DNA of 30,046 bases from Thiobacillaceae bacterium (GCA_024643305.1 JAHENE010000001.1:1-30046); one strand, 5' to 3'; numbered from the stretch's first letter, positions 1 through 9,572 are shown. The notes: generated by a model from the letters alone, not told the origin. Made by a program: numbers and translations.

Positions 1-1
1 C

Positions 2-511
2 TACGGTCACGAAGAGGACGCCGTGCATTTCCACACCACCTGCAAAGCGGCGCTGGACCCTTTCGGCGCCGACTGGCACCCCCGTTTCAAGAAATGGTGC
101 GACGAGTATTTTTACCTCAAACACCGCAATGAACCGCGCGGGATCGGCGGTATCTTTTTCGACGATTTGAACAGCCCGGACTTCGACACCTGTTTCAAGC
201 TCACCCAATCTGTCGGCGATCATTTTCTGCCAGCTTACGTGCCGATTTTCGAACGCCGCAAGGATAGTGCTTATGGCGAGCGCGAACGCGATTTCCAGGC
301 CTACCGGCGCGGGCGCTATGTGGAATTCAATTTGGTGTTCGATCGTGGCACGCTGTTTGGGCTGCAATCGGGCGGGCGCACAGAATCCATCCTCATGTCC
401 ATGCCGCCCATCGTGAAGTGGCGCTACGACTGGAAACCTGAAGCGGGTACGCCCGAGGCCAAGTTGTACAGCGACTTTCTCCAGGCCAAAGACTGGGTGA
501 GGATTTCCTGA
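2..511 (+). CDS. hemF: Oxygen-dependent coproporphyrinogen III oxidase, C-terminal part (5' end outside window)
   Basis: HemF oxidatively decarboxylates coproporphyrinogen III to protoporphyrinogen IX in the cytoplasm, the aerobic route of heme synthesis. The frame is open from base 2, so the gene starts before the window; about 170 residues remain of a family near 300. Recognisable blocks are the [14 protein letters not shown] segment, the [26 protein letters not shown] block (seen as two adjoining pieces) and the C-terminal [19 protein letters not shown] and ESILMSMPP stretches, all typical of HemF. The stop is 10 bases before the next start codon, so the two genes probably form one transcript. 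An internal ATG at 23 is not the start, because conserved sequence continues upstream of it. Identification is firm; only the truncation limits it. Confidence 0.95.
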   Translation, partial: YGHEEDAVHFHTTCKAALDPFGADWHPRFKKWCDEYFYLKHRNEPRGIGGIFFDDLNSPDFDTCFKLTQSVGDHFLPAYVPIFERRKDSAYGERERDFQAYRRGRYVEFNLVFDRGTLFGLQSGGRTESILMSMPPIVKWRYDWKPEAGTPEAKLYSDFLQAKDWVRIS

Positions 512-521
512 GCGGATTTTC

Positions 522-3500
522 ATGATCCAACTTCAAGTGAAGGAATTGACCGGAAGTTTCTTCAGGAAAATTCGCAGCATCCGTATGCGCTGGTGGATAT
601 TGCTGGCGATCATTCTCACGCCCATGATTGCCATCGGCGTGCTGGTTTGGGAACTGATGTCATCAGACATCCAAGCCAAGTATCTCGCCAAGACTGCTCG
701 AAAAATGAGCTGGCATCTGGAGCATGGGCCTTCAGACCGCGTTCGTTTTCCCAGGTCTGCTCCCTATGACCTGCGGCTGGGTTACAGCAAGCTGCCTGAA
801 TACACACAGCGCCTGGTGTCGAATGGCTGGGATATCGAGCGCCAGGCAAAGATCAGCATCCAGATGGAGCGCGCACACGACCTGGGGCTAAACCTGCCGT
901 ATCGCGAAAAGAATCAGGGCGGACTTACGCTGCTCGACGACACGGGCAAGGCGCTTTACCTCAATCGTTATCCCGCCCGGATTTACGCAGATTTCACCGA
1001 TACGCCACCGGTCCTGCGTAACGCACTGCTGTTTATTGAAAACCGCGAACTGCTCACCGAAAAATACCCCAGCAAAAACCCGGCTGTGGAGTGGGACAGG
1101 CTGGGGCAGGCATTGATCGACAAGTTCTACTCCATCATCAACCCGGCGCACAATGTACCGGGCGGCAGCACGCTGCCCACGCAAATCGAGAAGTACCGCC
1201 ATTCACCGGACGGCATCACGCTGTCCATGAACGACAAGCTGAAACAGATGGGGTCGGCCAGCCTGCGCGCCTATCTGGACGGCGAAAACACGCTGCCCAC
1301 GCGTCAGCGCATCGTGCGCGATTACCTCAACACCGTGCCGCTGGCGGCGGCGCCCCGCTTTGGCGAAGTCAACGGTGTGGGCGACGGTTTGTGGGCCTGG
1401 TACGGCCTGGATTTCAAGCAGGCAAATGAAGCGCTTTGGAGGCTGGAAAAAAATCCGAAAGATGCCGAAGGCGCAGCCGCTTTCAAGCATGCCTTGTCGC
1501 TGCTGGTGGCCGAGCGCAAGCCCTCTTACTATCTGGGCAAAGATCGCGCGGCGCTGGATCGTTATACCAATGTGCATCTTGATCTGTTGGCCGAAGCAGG
1601 TTTGATAACGCGTGAATTGCATGATGCCGCCCTGAAAGTCCATCTGCGAAGTCCGGTCCAGAGAGTCGACCCGCCCGCTCCCCAATTCGTGCTGCAAAAG
1701 GCCGGCAACAGCCAGCGCGTGAAATTGGCGGCGCTGCTGGGCGAGCGCCAGCTCTATGATCTGAACAGGCTGGATCTGGTGGCCGAGAGCACCTTGAATG
1801 CCGAGGCGCAGGATCGTGTCACTGAATTCCTCCTGGGACTGTCGAAGCCAGCACAGGCGGCCGCCATTGGTTTATATGGCGAACGCTTGATGAAACCATC
1901 CAACGACCTGTCCAAGGTGATCTACAGCTTCACCCTGTACGAAAAAAGCCCGCAAGGCATGCTGTTGCGAGTGCAGGCTGACAACCTCAATCAGCCGTTC
2001 GACATCAACCAGCAGACCAAACTGGATCTGGGCTCCACCGCCAAATTTCGCACCTTGGTCACTTACCTGGAGATCATTGCGCGCTTGTACGAAGCCTATT
2101 CGAAACTGGATGACGTTAAATTGCAGGAGCAGGCGCAGCCCAGGCGTGACGTGCTGGCACAGTGGGTGGCGGAATATTTGCTGGGTGCAAGCGACAAAAG
2201 TTTGACTGCGACCCTGGAAGCGGCCATGGCGCGCCGCTATTCGGCGACGCCGGAGCTATTTCATACGGGCGGCGGAGAGCAGACATTCGCCAACTTCAAC
2301 AAGGATGACAATGGCCGCGTCATGGACCTGTGGGAAGCAACACGCAATTCCGTGAATCTGGTTTACATCCGCCTCATGCGCGACATCGTCATGCATTATA
2401 TGGAGCAGTCGCCGGGCGCAGCGGCCAGCGTGCTGGAGGACGCAGACAGCCCGACGCGGCGGATATACCTGCTCAAATTCGTTGAAAAGGAGTCCGCGGT
2501 TTTCATGCGTCGCTTTTACCAGCGCTATGCCAGGCTGGATGCACCGGCGCTCGCCGAGGAGTTGTACCAGCGCGCACGTCAGAATCCGCGCAGGTTCAGC
2601 GCCTTGTACCGTTATCTGGAACCGCGCGCACCCCTGGCTGATTTTCAGCTTGCCTTGCGCCAGCACATCCCGGCTACTGCCAGCATGAGCGAAACGACGC
2701 TGAAAAAACTGTATGAACAGAACGGGCCTGCAGCTTATAACCTGGCGGACCGTGGCTATATCGCACAGATCCATCCATTGGAAATCTGGCTCGCGTCATA
2801 TCTTCGGGGTCACCCCGGAGCGAGTATCGACGAGGTGCTGGCGGCTGGCGTTCGTGAAAGGGTTCAGGTCTATGACTGGCTGCTGGCTGCCAGGCGAAGT
2901 GATGAGCAGGATATCCGCATCGAGAGCTTGCTTGAAGTGGAAGCTTTCGAGTCACTGCTCAAGGACTGGAAGCGTTTGGGCTATCCCTTCGAAACGCTCA
3001 CCCCTTCCTATGCAACCGCCATCGGCAGTTCCGGCGACCGCCCTGCCGCACTGGCTGAGCTGATGGGCATTATCGTCAATGATGGCGCGAGGCTGCCGGT
3101 ATCCAGTCTGAAAAGTCTGAGATTCGCCGTGGGCACACCCTACGAAACGCACTTTCGCCCGCGCCTGCCGCAGCCGGAGGTGCTGTTCCCCAAGGAAGTC
3201 GCCCAAACCGTGCGCAAGGCTTTGGGAATGGTTGTGGAAAGCGGGACGGCGGCACGCCTGCACGGCGCGATCAAATATGCGGACGGAATCCCGGTACCCA
3301 TCGGCGGCAAGACGGGTACCGGCGACCATCGTTTCGAGCGTTTTGGACCGGGCGGGCAGTTGCTGGAGTCGCGCGTGGTCAACCGTACCGCAACCCTGGT
3401 GTTTTATCTGGGCGACAGGCATTTCGGCACGTTTACCGCCTTTGTGCCGGGTGAGCAGGCTGGGCAGTTCCAGTTCACCAGCTCGCTGATCGCGCAGATA

Positions 3501-3758
3501 CTCAAGAATCTGCTGCCCGCCCTGCAGCCTGCCATGTTCCCGGAAACGCTCAAGCCCGCGCCCGTTGTGGCGTTGCCACCCGTAGCGGAAGCGCCGATTG
3601 AGTTGCCGGTTCAGCCCACGCCACCCGTTGCCAAGCCCAGGCTGCGTCCGCCAGAAGTACGCGAAGGCACCACCCGTGAAGCCCAGCCTTCACAGACGGG
3701 TGGTTTCCCCGACAGCCTGGACCCTGTGTTGCCGCCTACCCCGGCGCCCGCTCAATAA
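522..3758 (+). CDS. Divergent class A penicillin-binding protein (GT51 plus transpeptidase)
   Basis: This 1078-residue protein has the layout of a bifunctional peptidoglycan synthase. A basic N-terminus and one membrane segment (about residues 24-46) are followed by a glycosyltransferase-51-like region and a transpeptidase domain. In the GT51 part I see E173-N-R-E (the EDRxF motif), GGST at 214-217 and a YLN motif; the usual second catalytic Glu aligns with Q242. The transpeptidase motifs are complete: S505-T-A-K508, S610-V-N612 and K930-T-G-T933. Between the SVN and KTGT motifs lies an unusually long helical insert of roughly 300 residues, and the last 60 residues are proline-rich. Family members polymerise lipid II glycan and cross-link stem peptides in the periplasm. 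The protein is longer than E. coli PBP1a/1b, so I give no symbol. It follows hemF by 10 bases. Confidence 0.85.
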   Translation: MIQLQVKELTGSFFRKIRSIRMRWWILLAIILTPMIAIGVLVWELMSSDIQAKYLAKTARKMSWHLEHGPSDRVRFPRSAPYDLRLGYSKLPEYTQRLVSNGWDIERQAKISIQMERAHDLGLNLPYREKNQGGLTLLDDTGKALYLNRYPARIYADFTDTPPVLRNALLFIENRELLTEKYPSKNPAVEWDRLGQALIDKFYSIINPAHNVPGGSTLPTQIEKYRHSPDGITLSMNDKLKQMGSASLRAYLDGENTLPTRQRIVRDYLNTVPLAAAPRFGEVNGVGDGLWAWYGLDFKQANEALWRLEKNPKDAEGAAAFKHALSLLVAERKPSYYLGKDRAALDRYTNVHLDLLAEAGLITRELHDAALKVHLRSPVQRVDPPAPQFVLQKAGNSQRVKLAALLGERQLYDLNRLDLVAESTLNAEAQDRVTEFLLGLSKPAQAAAIGLYGERLMKPSNDLSKVIYSFTLYEKSPQGMLLRVQADNLNQPFDINQQTKLDLGSTAKFRTLVTYLEIIARLYEAYSKLDDVKLQEQAQPRRDVLAQWVAEYLLGASDKSLTATLEAAMARRYSATPELFHTGGGEQTFANFNKDDNGRVMDLWEATRNSVNLVYIRLMRDIVMHYMEQSPGAAASVLEDADSPTRRIYLLKFVEKESAVFMRRFYQRYARLDAPALAEELYQRARQNPRRFSALYRYLEPRAPLADFQLALRQHIPATASMSETTLKKLYEQNGPAAYNLADRGYIAQIHPLEIWLASYLRGHPGASIDEVLAAGVRERVQVYDWLLAARRSDEQDIRIESLLEVEAFESLLKDWKRLGYPFETLTPSYATAIGSSGDRPAALAELMGIIVNDGARLPVSSLKSLRFAVGTPYETHFRPRLPQPEVLFPKEVAQTVRKALGMVVESGTAARLHGAIKYADGIPVPIGGKTGTGDHRFERFGPGGQLLESRVVNRTATLVFYLGDRHFGTFTAFVPGEQAGQFQFTSSLIAQILKNLLPALQPAMFPETLKPAPVVALPPVAEAPIELPVQPTPPVAKPRLRPPEVREGTTREAQPSQTGGFPDSLDPVLPPTPAPAQ

Positions 3759-3850
3759 TCCAGCCACCAATGACTTTGCATGGTCAAGCGCAGGGTTGCA
3801 TGACCGATAAGTTAGAATATGCCCCCTATTGTTGGTATTTAGCCTAATCC

Positions 3851-5101
3851 ATGCAGCTTTTCGCCTTTGGCATCAATCACCATACCGCCCCGGTAGCGAT
3901 CCGGGAACGGGTGGCTTTTGCCGCGGAGCGGATGGGCGATGCGCTGCACGACTTGACCAACCAGCCGCAGGTCAAGGAAGCCGCCATCCTTTCTACCTGC
4001 AATCGCACCGAAATTTATTGCCATACACCCGACCCTGAAGCGCCGGTGGCCTGGTTGTCCGGTTACCATAGCCTGCCGCGCGCGGATGTCGAACCCTATC
4101 TCTACCGTTTGCCCCAGGGCGAAGCCGCGCGCCATGCCTTCCGTGTCGCTTCCGGCCTGGATTCCATGGTGCTGGGCGAAACGCAGATACTGGGCCAGAT
4201 CAAGAGCGCGGTAAAAACCGCGGAAGAAGCCGGTACGCTTGGCATGCTTCTGCACAAGCTGTTCCAGCGCACGTTCTCCGTGGCGAAGGAAGTGCGCACC
4301 GCCACCGACATTGGCGCGGCTTCGGTCTCCATGGCCGCCGCCTCGGTGCGGCTGGCTGAGCGCATCTTTCCCAGTCTTGGCCAGCAGAATGTCCTCTTCA
4401 TCGGCGCGGGTGAAATGATCGAGCTGTGCATGACCCACTTTGCCGCACAGCGCCCCAAAAACATTCTGGTCGCAAACCGCACCACCGAGCGCGCCCGCCC
4501 GTTGGCCGATCGTTACAACGCAGGTGTCATCGCCTTGAACGATTTGCCCGAGCATCTCGCGCATTACGACATCATTGTCACTTCCACCGCCAGCCCATTA
4601 CCGATTCTGGGCAAGGGCATGGTGGAAAGTGCGCTCAAGCTGCGCAAGCACAAGCCATTTTTCATGGTTGACCTTGCGGTGCCGCGCGATGTGGAAGAAG
4701 AAGTGGGCGAACTGGACGACGTGTTCCTGTACACGGTTGATGATCTCGGCCATGTCGTGCAGGATGGGCAGGATCAGCGTCTCGCACAGGTTGAGCAGGC
4801 CGAGGCTATTATTGAAACCAGCGTCCAGGATTTTCTGCACTGGATGGATACGCGTGAAATGGTCCCCATGATTCGCGGCCTGCGTGATCATGCCGAGCGT
4901 TACCGGCGCCATGAAATCGAGCGGGCCAGGAAGCTGCTTGAAAAAGGTGAAAGCCCCGAGCAAGTCATCGAGCATATGTCGCGCGCGCTCACCAACAAAC
5001 TGCTGCATGCTCCCACCCATGCGCTGCACCATATTTCCGAAGACGAGCGTGACTCGCTCGCCCGGCTGATCAGCCGAATCTACGACCTGCCCAACGAGTA
5101 G
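3851..5101 (+). CDS. hemA: Glutamyl-tRNA reductase
   Basis: HemA reduces Glu-tRNA(Glu) with NADPH to glutamate-1-semialdehyde, the first committed step of the C5 tetrapyrrole pathway. At 416 residues it has the normal length. The N-terminal [14 protein letters not shown] block and the catalytic STC50NRTEIY motif are present, followed by the [14 protein letters not shown] block, the NADPH-binding VLFIGAGEM motif with VANRT after it, and a C-terminal helical dimerisation domain. The ATG at 3851 matches the expected N-terminus. It starts a core gene order (hemA, prfA, prmC, grxD) and shares heme synthesis with hemF upstream. About 90 bases separate it from the PBP-like gene, so it may have its own promoter, but I see no convincing -10/-35 pair. 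Confidence 0.97.
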   Translation: MQLFAFGINHHTAPVAIRERVAFAAERMGDALHDLTNQPQVKEAAILSTCNRTEIYCHTPDPEAPVAWLSGYHSLPRADVEPYLYRLPQGEAARHAFRVASGLDSMVLGETQILGQIKSAVKTAEEAGTLGMLLHKLFQRTFSVAKEVRTATDIGAASVSMAAASVRLAERIFPSLGQQNVLFIGAGEMIELCMTHFAAQRPKNILVANRTTERARPLADRYNAGVIALNDLPEHLAHYDIIVTSTASPLPILGKGMVESALKLRKHKPFFMVDLAVPRDVEEEVGELDDVFLYTVDDLGHVVQDGQDQRLAQVEQAEAIIETSVQDFLHWMDTREMVPMIRGLRDHAERYRRHEIERARKLLEKGESPEQVIEHMSRALTNKLLHAPTHALHHISEDERDSLARLISRIYDLPNE

Positions 5102-5103
5102 CT

Positions 5104-5151
5104 GCACCGCTGCGTCAAGCCTGCAGGTTTGCGCGCAGCGGTGCTTCATTT
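5104..5151 (+). terminator. Hairpin between hemA and prfA, possible attenuator or terminator
   Basis: Three bases after the hemA stop, GCACCGCTGCG (5104-5114) pairs perfectly with CGCAGCGGTGC (5134-5144) across a 19-base loop and is followed by TTCATTTT. The strong GC stem and partly T-rich tail suggest partial termination between hemA and prfA. The T tract is interrupted, so termination may be weak and some transcription may continue. Confidence 0.45.
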
Positions 5152-5154
5152 TCC

Positions 5155-6240
5155 ATGAAGCCCTCTCTTTTCAACAAACTCACACAACTTTCCGAACGGC
5201 TGGTCGAGCTTGATCGCCTGCTGTCGCATGAAGGTGCGACTGCAGATATGGAGCGCTACAAAAAGTTCTCGCGCGAACACGCAGAACTCACGCCCGTGGT
5301 CGAACTGTTCCAGACATACCGGCAAGCCGAGCAGGACGCGGCTACCGCGCAGGAACTGCTGGCCGATCCGGACATGAAGGAATTCGCCCAGACCGAGATC
5401 GACAGCGCCCGGGAAAAAATGGCGCAGCTCGAATCCGCGTTGCAAGTAGCGCTGCTTCCCAAGGATCCCAACGACGAGAAAAACATCTTCCTCGAAATTC
5501 GCGCAGGCACCGGTGGCGACGAATCCGGATTGTTTTCCGGCGACCTGTTCCGCATGTATTCGCGCTACGCCGAGCGGCAGGGCTGGAAGGTGGAACTGAT
5601 TTCAGCCAACGAATCCGAACTGGGCGGCTACAAGGAAGTGATTGCCCGCATCGTCGGCGACGGTGCTTACTCGCGCCTCAAGTTCGAGTCGGGCGGGCAT
5701 CGTGTGCAGCGCGTGCCGGCGACCGAAACCCAGGGCCGCATCCACACATCCGCCTGTACTGTGGCCGTAATGCCCGAGGCCGACGAGATTGCCGATGTTG
5801 AACTCAATCCGGCTGATCTGCGCATTGATACATTCCGGGCCAGCGGTGCGGGCGGACAGCACATCAACAAGACTGATTCCGCGGTGCGCATCACCCACCT
5901 TCCCACCGGTATCGTTGCCGAATGCCAGGATGGCCGATCCCAGCATTCCAACAAGGCTTCGGCCATGAGAGTGCTGGCCGCACGCATCAAGGACATCCAG
6001 GTGCGTGAGCAACAGTCCAAGGAGGCGGCCACGCGCAAGAGCCTGGTTGGCAGCGGTGACCGCTCCGAGCGCATTCGCACCTACAACTTCCCGCAGGGGC
6101 GGGTGACCGACCACCGCATCAACCTGACGCTGTACAAGATCGATTTCATCATGGACGGAGACCTGACCGAACTGCTGGATGCGCTGGCGTCGGAGCACCA
6201 TGCAGAGCAGATGTCCGCCCTAAGTGGAAACGAGGCGTGA
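5155..6240 (+). CDS. prfA: Peptide chain release factor 1
   Basis: RF1 recognises UAA and UAG in the ribosomal A site and triggers hydrolysis of the finished peptide. The 361 residues match the family length. The PAT tripeptide that reads the stop codon is at 188-190, and the catalytic GGQ is at 233-235 within [18 protein letters not shown]. The PAT motif distinguishes it from RF2. The gene begins 10 bases after a GC-rich hairpin, and the bases just before the ATG (GCTTCATTTTCC) carry no Shine-Dalgarno sequence, which is odd for a highly conserved gene. Its stop overlaps the prmC start; PrmC methylates the Gln of GGQ, so enzyme and substrate are translationally coupled. Confidence 0.97.
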   Translation: MKPSLFNKLTQLSERLVELDRLLSHEGATADMERYKKFSREHAELTPVVELFQTYRQAEQDAATAQELLADPDMKEFAQTEIDSAREKMAQLESALQVALLPKDPNDEKNIFLEIRAGTGGDESGLFSGDLFRMYSRYAERQGWKVELISANESELGGYKEVIARIVGDGAYSRLKFESGGHRVQRVPATETQGRIHTSACTVAVMPEADEIADVELNPADLRIDTFRASGAGGQHINKTDSAVRITHLPTGIVAECQDGRSQHSNKASAMRVLAARIKDIQVREQQSKEAATRKSLVGSGDRSERIRTYNFPQGRVTDHRINLTLYKIDFIMDGDLTELLDALASEHHAEQMSALSGNEA

Positions 6241-7088
6241 GTACACCCAGCCAGTGTCTTCAGCGCGATACGCAGCGCTTGTGTCAGGCCCTGCAACTTG
6301 ATGTCGCCGAATCCCGGTTGGAAGTCCGCGTGCTGCTTGGACATGCGCTGGGAGTAGGGCGCGCCTGGCTGATCGCGCACGAACATGACGAAATCCCTGA
6401 TATTGCGCTGGCGGCCTACGGCAAAATGCTGGACCGGCGCATGGCAGGCGAACCTGTAGCCTACATTCTGGGCGAAAAGGAATTTTTCGGTCGCCGCTTC
6501 ATAGTGACACCGGATGTGCTGATCCCGCGCCCTGAAACCGAGTTGCTGGTCGAACTGGCGCTCGGCAAACTTGCCTCGATGCGGACGGCCCGCATTCTTG
6601 ACCTTGGCACCGGTTCCGGCTGCATCGCTATTACACTTGCCCTGGCACGGCCGGATTGCGAAATTATCGCCACTGACCAAAGCGCGGCGGCATTGGCAAT
6701 CGCCCGGGAAAATGCCACGCAACTAGGTGCAAAGGTGATTTTTCATCAGGGCAACTGGTATCACGCGCTGCCGCAGGATGCCGGCAAGTTCGACCTCATT
6801 CTCAGCAACCCACCGTATATTGCCCGGGACGATGCCCATCTCGATGCGCTGACGCACGAACCGCACACCGCCCTGGCGGCTGGCGCGGATGGTCTGGATG
6901 ACATCCGGAAAATCGTGCAAGGCGCTAAAACGCATCTGAACCCTGGCGGCTGGCTGCTGTCTGAACATGGCTGGGACCAGGCGGAAGCCTGCCGCGAATT
7001 ACTTGAACAAGCCGGTTTTACCAAAGTGCAAACAGAGACTGACTTGGCGGGGCACGGGCGGATTTCCTTTGGGTGCCAGAGTGGCTGA
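6237..7088 (+). CDS. prmC: Release factor glutamine methyltransferase
   Basis: PrmC (HemK) transfers a methyl group from S-adenosylmethionine to the glutamine of the GGQ motif in release factors. The 283-residue protein has an N-terminal helical domain that binds the release factor, then a Rossmann methyltransferase fold with the SAM loop LDLGTGSGC (about 121-129) and the diagnostic NPPY at 191-194. The start is a GTG at 6237 inside the prfA stop (GTGA overlap), which fits the conserved N-terminal region and indicates coupled translation with prfA. Confidence 0.95.
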   Translation: MSTPSQCLQRDTQRLCQALQLDVAESRLEVRVLLGHALGVGRAWLIAHEHDEIPDIALAAYGKMLDRRMAGEPVAYILGEKEFFGRRFIVTPDVLIPRPETELLVELALGKLASMRTARILDLGTGSGCIAITLALARPDCEIIATDQSAAALAIARENATQLGAKVIFHQGNWYHALPQDAGKFDLILSNPPYIARDDAHLDALTHEPHTALAAGADGLDDIRKIVQGAKTHLNPGGWLLSEHGWDQAEACRELLEQAGFTKVQTETDLAGHGRISFGCQSG

Positions 7089-7112
7089 CTTGTTTTTTGC
7101 CTTGCCGCCCAT

Positions 7113-7142
7113 ATTTGCAAACGAGAGCGTTTGGGCGCAAAT
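7113..7142 (+). other. Bulged inverted repeat upstream of grxD
   Basis: ATTTGC and AAACG (7113-7123) can pair with CGTTT and GCAAAT (7128-7142), with a four-base bulge (GGGC) on the right arm and a four-base loop. There is no T tract, so it does not look like a terminator. It might be an RNA structure or an operator in the 123-base gap between prmC and grxD. No function can be assigned. Confidence 0.3.
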
Positions 7143-7211
7143 TCACCGCGCAAGCTGCCTACTTACATTACACTTGAGAACGTTTAAACCGGATTTTTCA
7201 GGAGCACCCCG

Positions 7212-7520
7212 ATGAGCATTCAGGACACCATCCGCGACCAGGTCAGCAGTAACAAGGTCGTGCTGTACATGAAAGGCACGCCGCAGTTTCCCCAGTGCGG
7301 GTTTTCCGCCAATGCGGCAGGCATTCTAAAAGCCTGCGGCGTAACCGAGTACATGGCCGTTAACGTGCTGGCCGATCCCGAAATTCGTCAGGGCATCAAG
7401 GATTTTTCCAACTGGCCAACCATTCCCCAGCTATACATCAACGGCGAGTTCGTTGGCGGCTCGGACATCCTGACGGACATGTATCAAAAAGGCGAGCTGC
7501 AGAAAATGCTCAGCACATAA
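7212..7520 (+). CDS. grxD: Monothiol glutaredoxin, CGFS type
   Basis: This 102-residue cytoplasmic protein belongs to the monothiol glutaredoxins that carry and transfer [2Fe-2S] clusters with glutathione. The motif C29-G-F-S is present after KGTPQFPQ, and the [19 protein letters not shown] block that binds glutathione is intact. The ATG at 7212 is preceded by CAGGAGCACCCCG, a good ribosome binding site. It closes the conserved hemA-prfA-prmC-grxD order and is followed within 25 bases by a strong terminator. Confidence 0.96.
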   Translation: MSIQDTIRDQVSSNKVVLYMKGTPQFPQCGFSANAAGILKACGVTEYMAVNVLADPEIRQGIKDFSNWPTIPQLYINGEFVGGSDILTDMYQKGELQKMLST

Positions 7521-7543
7521 CTTGAGCTGCCTGATCCGAATGG

Positions 7544-7572
7544 AAAAAGCCCCGCTTTGCGGGGCTTTTTTG
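7544..7572 (+). terminator. Intrinsic terminator after grxD
   Basis: AAAAAGCCCCGC, a TTT loop and GCGGGGCTTTTTT form a perfect stem followed by a T run. This is a classic Rho-independent terminator and marks the end of the core cluster. The A run on the left means it could also work on the opposite strand. Confidence 0.93.
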
Positions 7573-8116
7573 TTGCCAAAGGAAGTGCGAAATTATCCGA
7601 CAAAAAACAACGCCCGAAAACCACTTATAGAGTCACATGTCCGCGGTAATCAAACCATCCTTACAGGCCAAATGAGTTAGTGCCGGACAGTCCGATTGCG
7701 GTTTTTTGAAATGCATGAACGACGACATCATTGTTCTAGTTCATTGTTCTAATTTGGAAGACCCGTTGCCTTGTCATGGCTCAGGGGGTCTTGCTCTTAG
7801 GTGAACGGTGTAACTGGTATCAACGTACTGAGTGCTTTGTTTACGCCCCAATAGTAAGTTTGGACCAAATTGCGAAATATGGCCAATGATGTATATGCAG
7901 GGGTGGCGAAACTTGTTAGGGTTAAAACTAATCGGTCCGGATGTTGGGGTTTTCAGCGGGATAATCCGATTGTGTTAGTTACATTTTCTTTTGGCTGATG
8001 ACAAGCAGGGTAGCCATGACGGGTACGGGTTCTCAAGGATCCAGATCCGGCGCCCAATAAAAACATGAGGAAATTGCATCCGCTGCATACACCTCATCTG
8101 CTTCTGGGAAAAGGGC
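7573..8116. other. Long intergenic stretch at the start of the accessory region
   Basis: I see no credible gene in these 544 bases, which look more AT-rich than the flanking genes. The stretch holds a 13-bp tandem duplication (listed separately), a palindrome CGGAC-A-GTCCG near 7684-7694, and a long-range inverted repeat in which AACTAATCGG (7926-7935) faces CCGATT and TTAGTT (7966-7980). The promoter of the exported-protein gene at 8117 should lie here, but I cannot place it. Confidence 0.5.
7728..7753. repeat. 13-bp tandem duplication
   Basis: TCATTGTTCTAGT (7728-7740) is followed directly by TCATTGTTCTAAT (7741-7753), 12 of 13 bases identical. It could be a pair of direct operator half-sites or a simple slippage duplication. 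Confidence 0.6.
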
Positions 8117-8914
8117 ATGATAATAGAAACAATAAACGCTCGGATTTTAACGACCGCATTACTGTATGTGTTTCCTGTGCTTGCTGTCGACGCTGCACAA
8201 CATACAGCACCAAAGACGTCTACCGCGACAACTACCCGGTCGGTTTCGCAGCTGCGCACTTGTCAAAAGCGCAGCGCCGCCCTTTCGTGTCCGCGCGTAT
8301 CCAGAACCCCTGTCTTCCTCCCTCCGCCGGTGTATGACATGAACCGAGGTGACTGCGCACTCTTGGGCAGGAAGGCGGAGATCGAAGCTTACCTGGCCGC
8401 ACTGGAGGAAACCGCAGCACGCTGTCACGCACGCCAGGAAAGCATTTGGCACGCCCTGCAGGATGTAAAGGACAGGTTTGATCGCCAGATTGATGCGCTG
8501 CCGCAGGCTGAACATGCTGGAGGCGCGATGCGTTCCTCCTTCCTGTCGGCAATGCCTGCCGAACCTGATGACATGGCTGGTAGCGCCCCCCAGTTTTACA
8601 GCGTATGGCTTCGCCGCATCAGAGAAAGCACCGCCAACTACTGCCACATGGTAGATGAGTTGCCGAAAACCATGGCGAATAGCTGCGCCACGATCAATCG
8701 CAATATTTCCAGTAATGGTGGCTGTGCTACAGATATGCAAAAGATGGCCTATCAACACTGGATTGACCACGACCTCGAATCCACACGCCTTGATCGTTAT
8801 GACGCAGCTAATCTTTATTACACAAATAAGCTGCAGCGCTATGGCTGGGGAAACTTCAGGCGTTACTTCAGCGAAGAGAATATTCTTTGCGAAGACAGCA
8901 AAGAGGGAAGTTGA
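8117..8914 (+). CDS. Exported cysteine-containing protein, function unknown
   Basis: I do not recognise this 265-residue protein. It begins with a probable signal peptide (hydrophobic ILTTALLYVFPVLAVDAA, likely cut near residue 27), so it should be periplasmic or secreted. The mature part has eight cysteines spread along its length, an even number that would suit disulfide bonds after export. A central segment (about residues 85-125) is charged and helical. The ATG at 8117 follows AAAAGGG at a suitable distance. It is the first of a long + strand run of genes for exported proteins and lies about 550 bases after the grxD terminator. Confidence 0.65.
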   Translation: MIIETINARILTTALLYVFPVLAVDAAQHTAPKTSTATTTRSVSQLRTCQKRSAALSCPRVSRTPVFLPPPVYDMNRGDCALLGRKAEIEAYLAALEETAARCHARQESIWHALQDVKDRFDRQIDALPQAEHAGGAMRSSFLSAMPAEPDDMAGSAPQFYSVWLRRIRESTANYCHMVDELPKTMANSCATINRNISSNGGCATDMQKMAYQHWIDHDLESTRLDRYDAANLYYTNKLQRYGWGNFRRYFSEENILCEDSKEGS

Positions 8915-9004
8915 AGCTGCTGGTTTTGCACAACCGTTTTTCGCAAGCATTTCCACCATGCTTTCTTACCATGGGGTGGTTATAAAAATGGAAGGATTCT
9001 TGAA

Positions 9005-9472
9005 ATGTACAATTTAAAACAGAGCCATGCTTTCCTGTTATGTGGCTGTCTGGTAGTGATGCCGTGGGCATCAGCCTATGCCGCAGATAATCTTCAAACC
9101 GCAGCCGAGCAGGCCGCAAAGGTCAAGAAGGGCGGGAAAGGCAACTGGACTGAGATTGCTGGGGGAGATGTTGCGAAACAACCGCCAAAACCACCGAAAC
9201 CGCCAAAGCCACCCAAACCGACGACTGCCGGGGGGCATGAGGACTGGATCAGCTCGAAAACATCCCAACCCGGAGGGAGACCAAGCGCGAGCGGTGTTGC
9301 GGGTGCTGGAAATGGCCCGGGGGTTTCAGAAGCCAAATCCATCAAAATCAGAGCAAAGGGCGCTACGGAAGAAGTGGTCGTAAAGGCGTTATTCCTTCCC
9401 GTAACCCCTGAAACTGGCGGAAAGCCGCAAGAGGATGGTGGAAAGGGCGCAGATGGCAACAAACCAAAGTAG
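9005..9472 (+). CDS. Small exported protein with PPK repeats, function unknown
   Basis: This 155-residue protein has a clear signal peptide (cleavage expected after ASAYA, near residue 26). Residues 59-71 form a Pro-Pro-Lys repeat (PPKPPKPPKPPKP), encoded by near-identical 9-base units. The rest is rich in Gly, Lys and Pro and probably disordered, except for a more regular segment SIKIRAKGATEEVVVKALFLPV (seen in two pieces near 112-133) that could form beta strands. AAGGA about 10 bases before the ATG supports the start. It has the look of an envelope-spanning or periplasmic linker, but no function can be inferred. Confidence 0.65.
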   Translation: MYNLKQSHAFLLCGCLVVMPWASAYAADNLQTAAEQAAKVKKGGKGNWTEIAGGDVAKQPPKPPKPPKPPKPTTAGGHEDWISSKTSQPGGRPSASGVAGAGNGPGVSEAKSIKIRAKGATEEVVVKALFLPVTPETGGKPQEDGGKGADGNKPK

Positions 9473-9491
9473 CCTCAAAGCTTGACTGCGT

Positions 9492-9540
9492 GTACGTGCA
9501 ATGCTGTGCATGGGCAATGCGCGGTACCCCCGATTTTTTT
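9492..9540 (+). terminator. Possible weak terminator
   Basis: An imperfect inverted repeat around GTAC (9492-9495 and 9524-9527), with GCA/TGC pairs inside, precedes a run of seven T at 9534-9540. The stem is broken and separated from the T run by six bases, so this is only a candidate. Confidence 0.3.
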
Positions 9541-9572
9541 ATTCTCAACTTTAAGTCACAAACAAAAACAGA

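Noticed and set aside
3776..3802. TTGCATG repeated 20 bases apart upstream of hemA
   Set aside because: Seven bases twice is weak; no matching -10 spacing or third copy, so I do not call an operator or promoter.
8159..8959. 266-codon minus-strand open frame opposite the first exported-protein gene
   Set aside because: No signal peptide, family motif or ribosome binding site; the + frame has a signal peptide and fits the run of exported genes.
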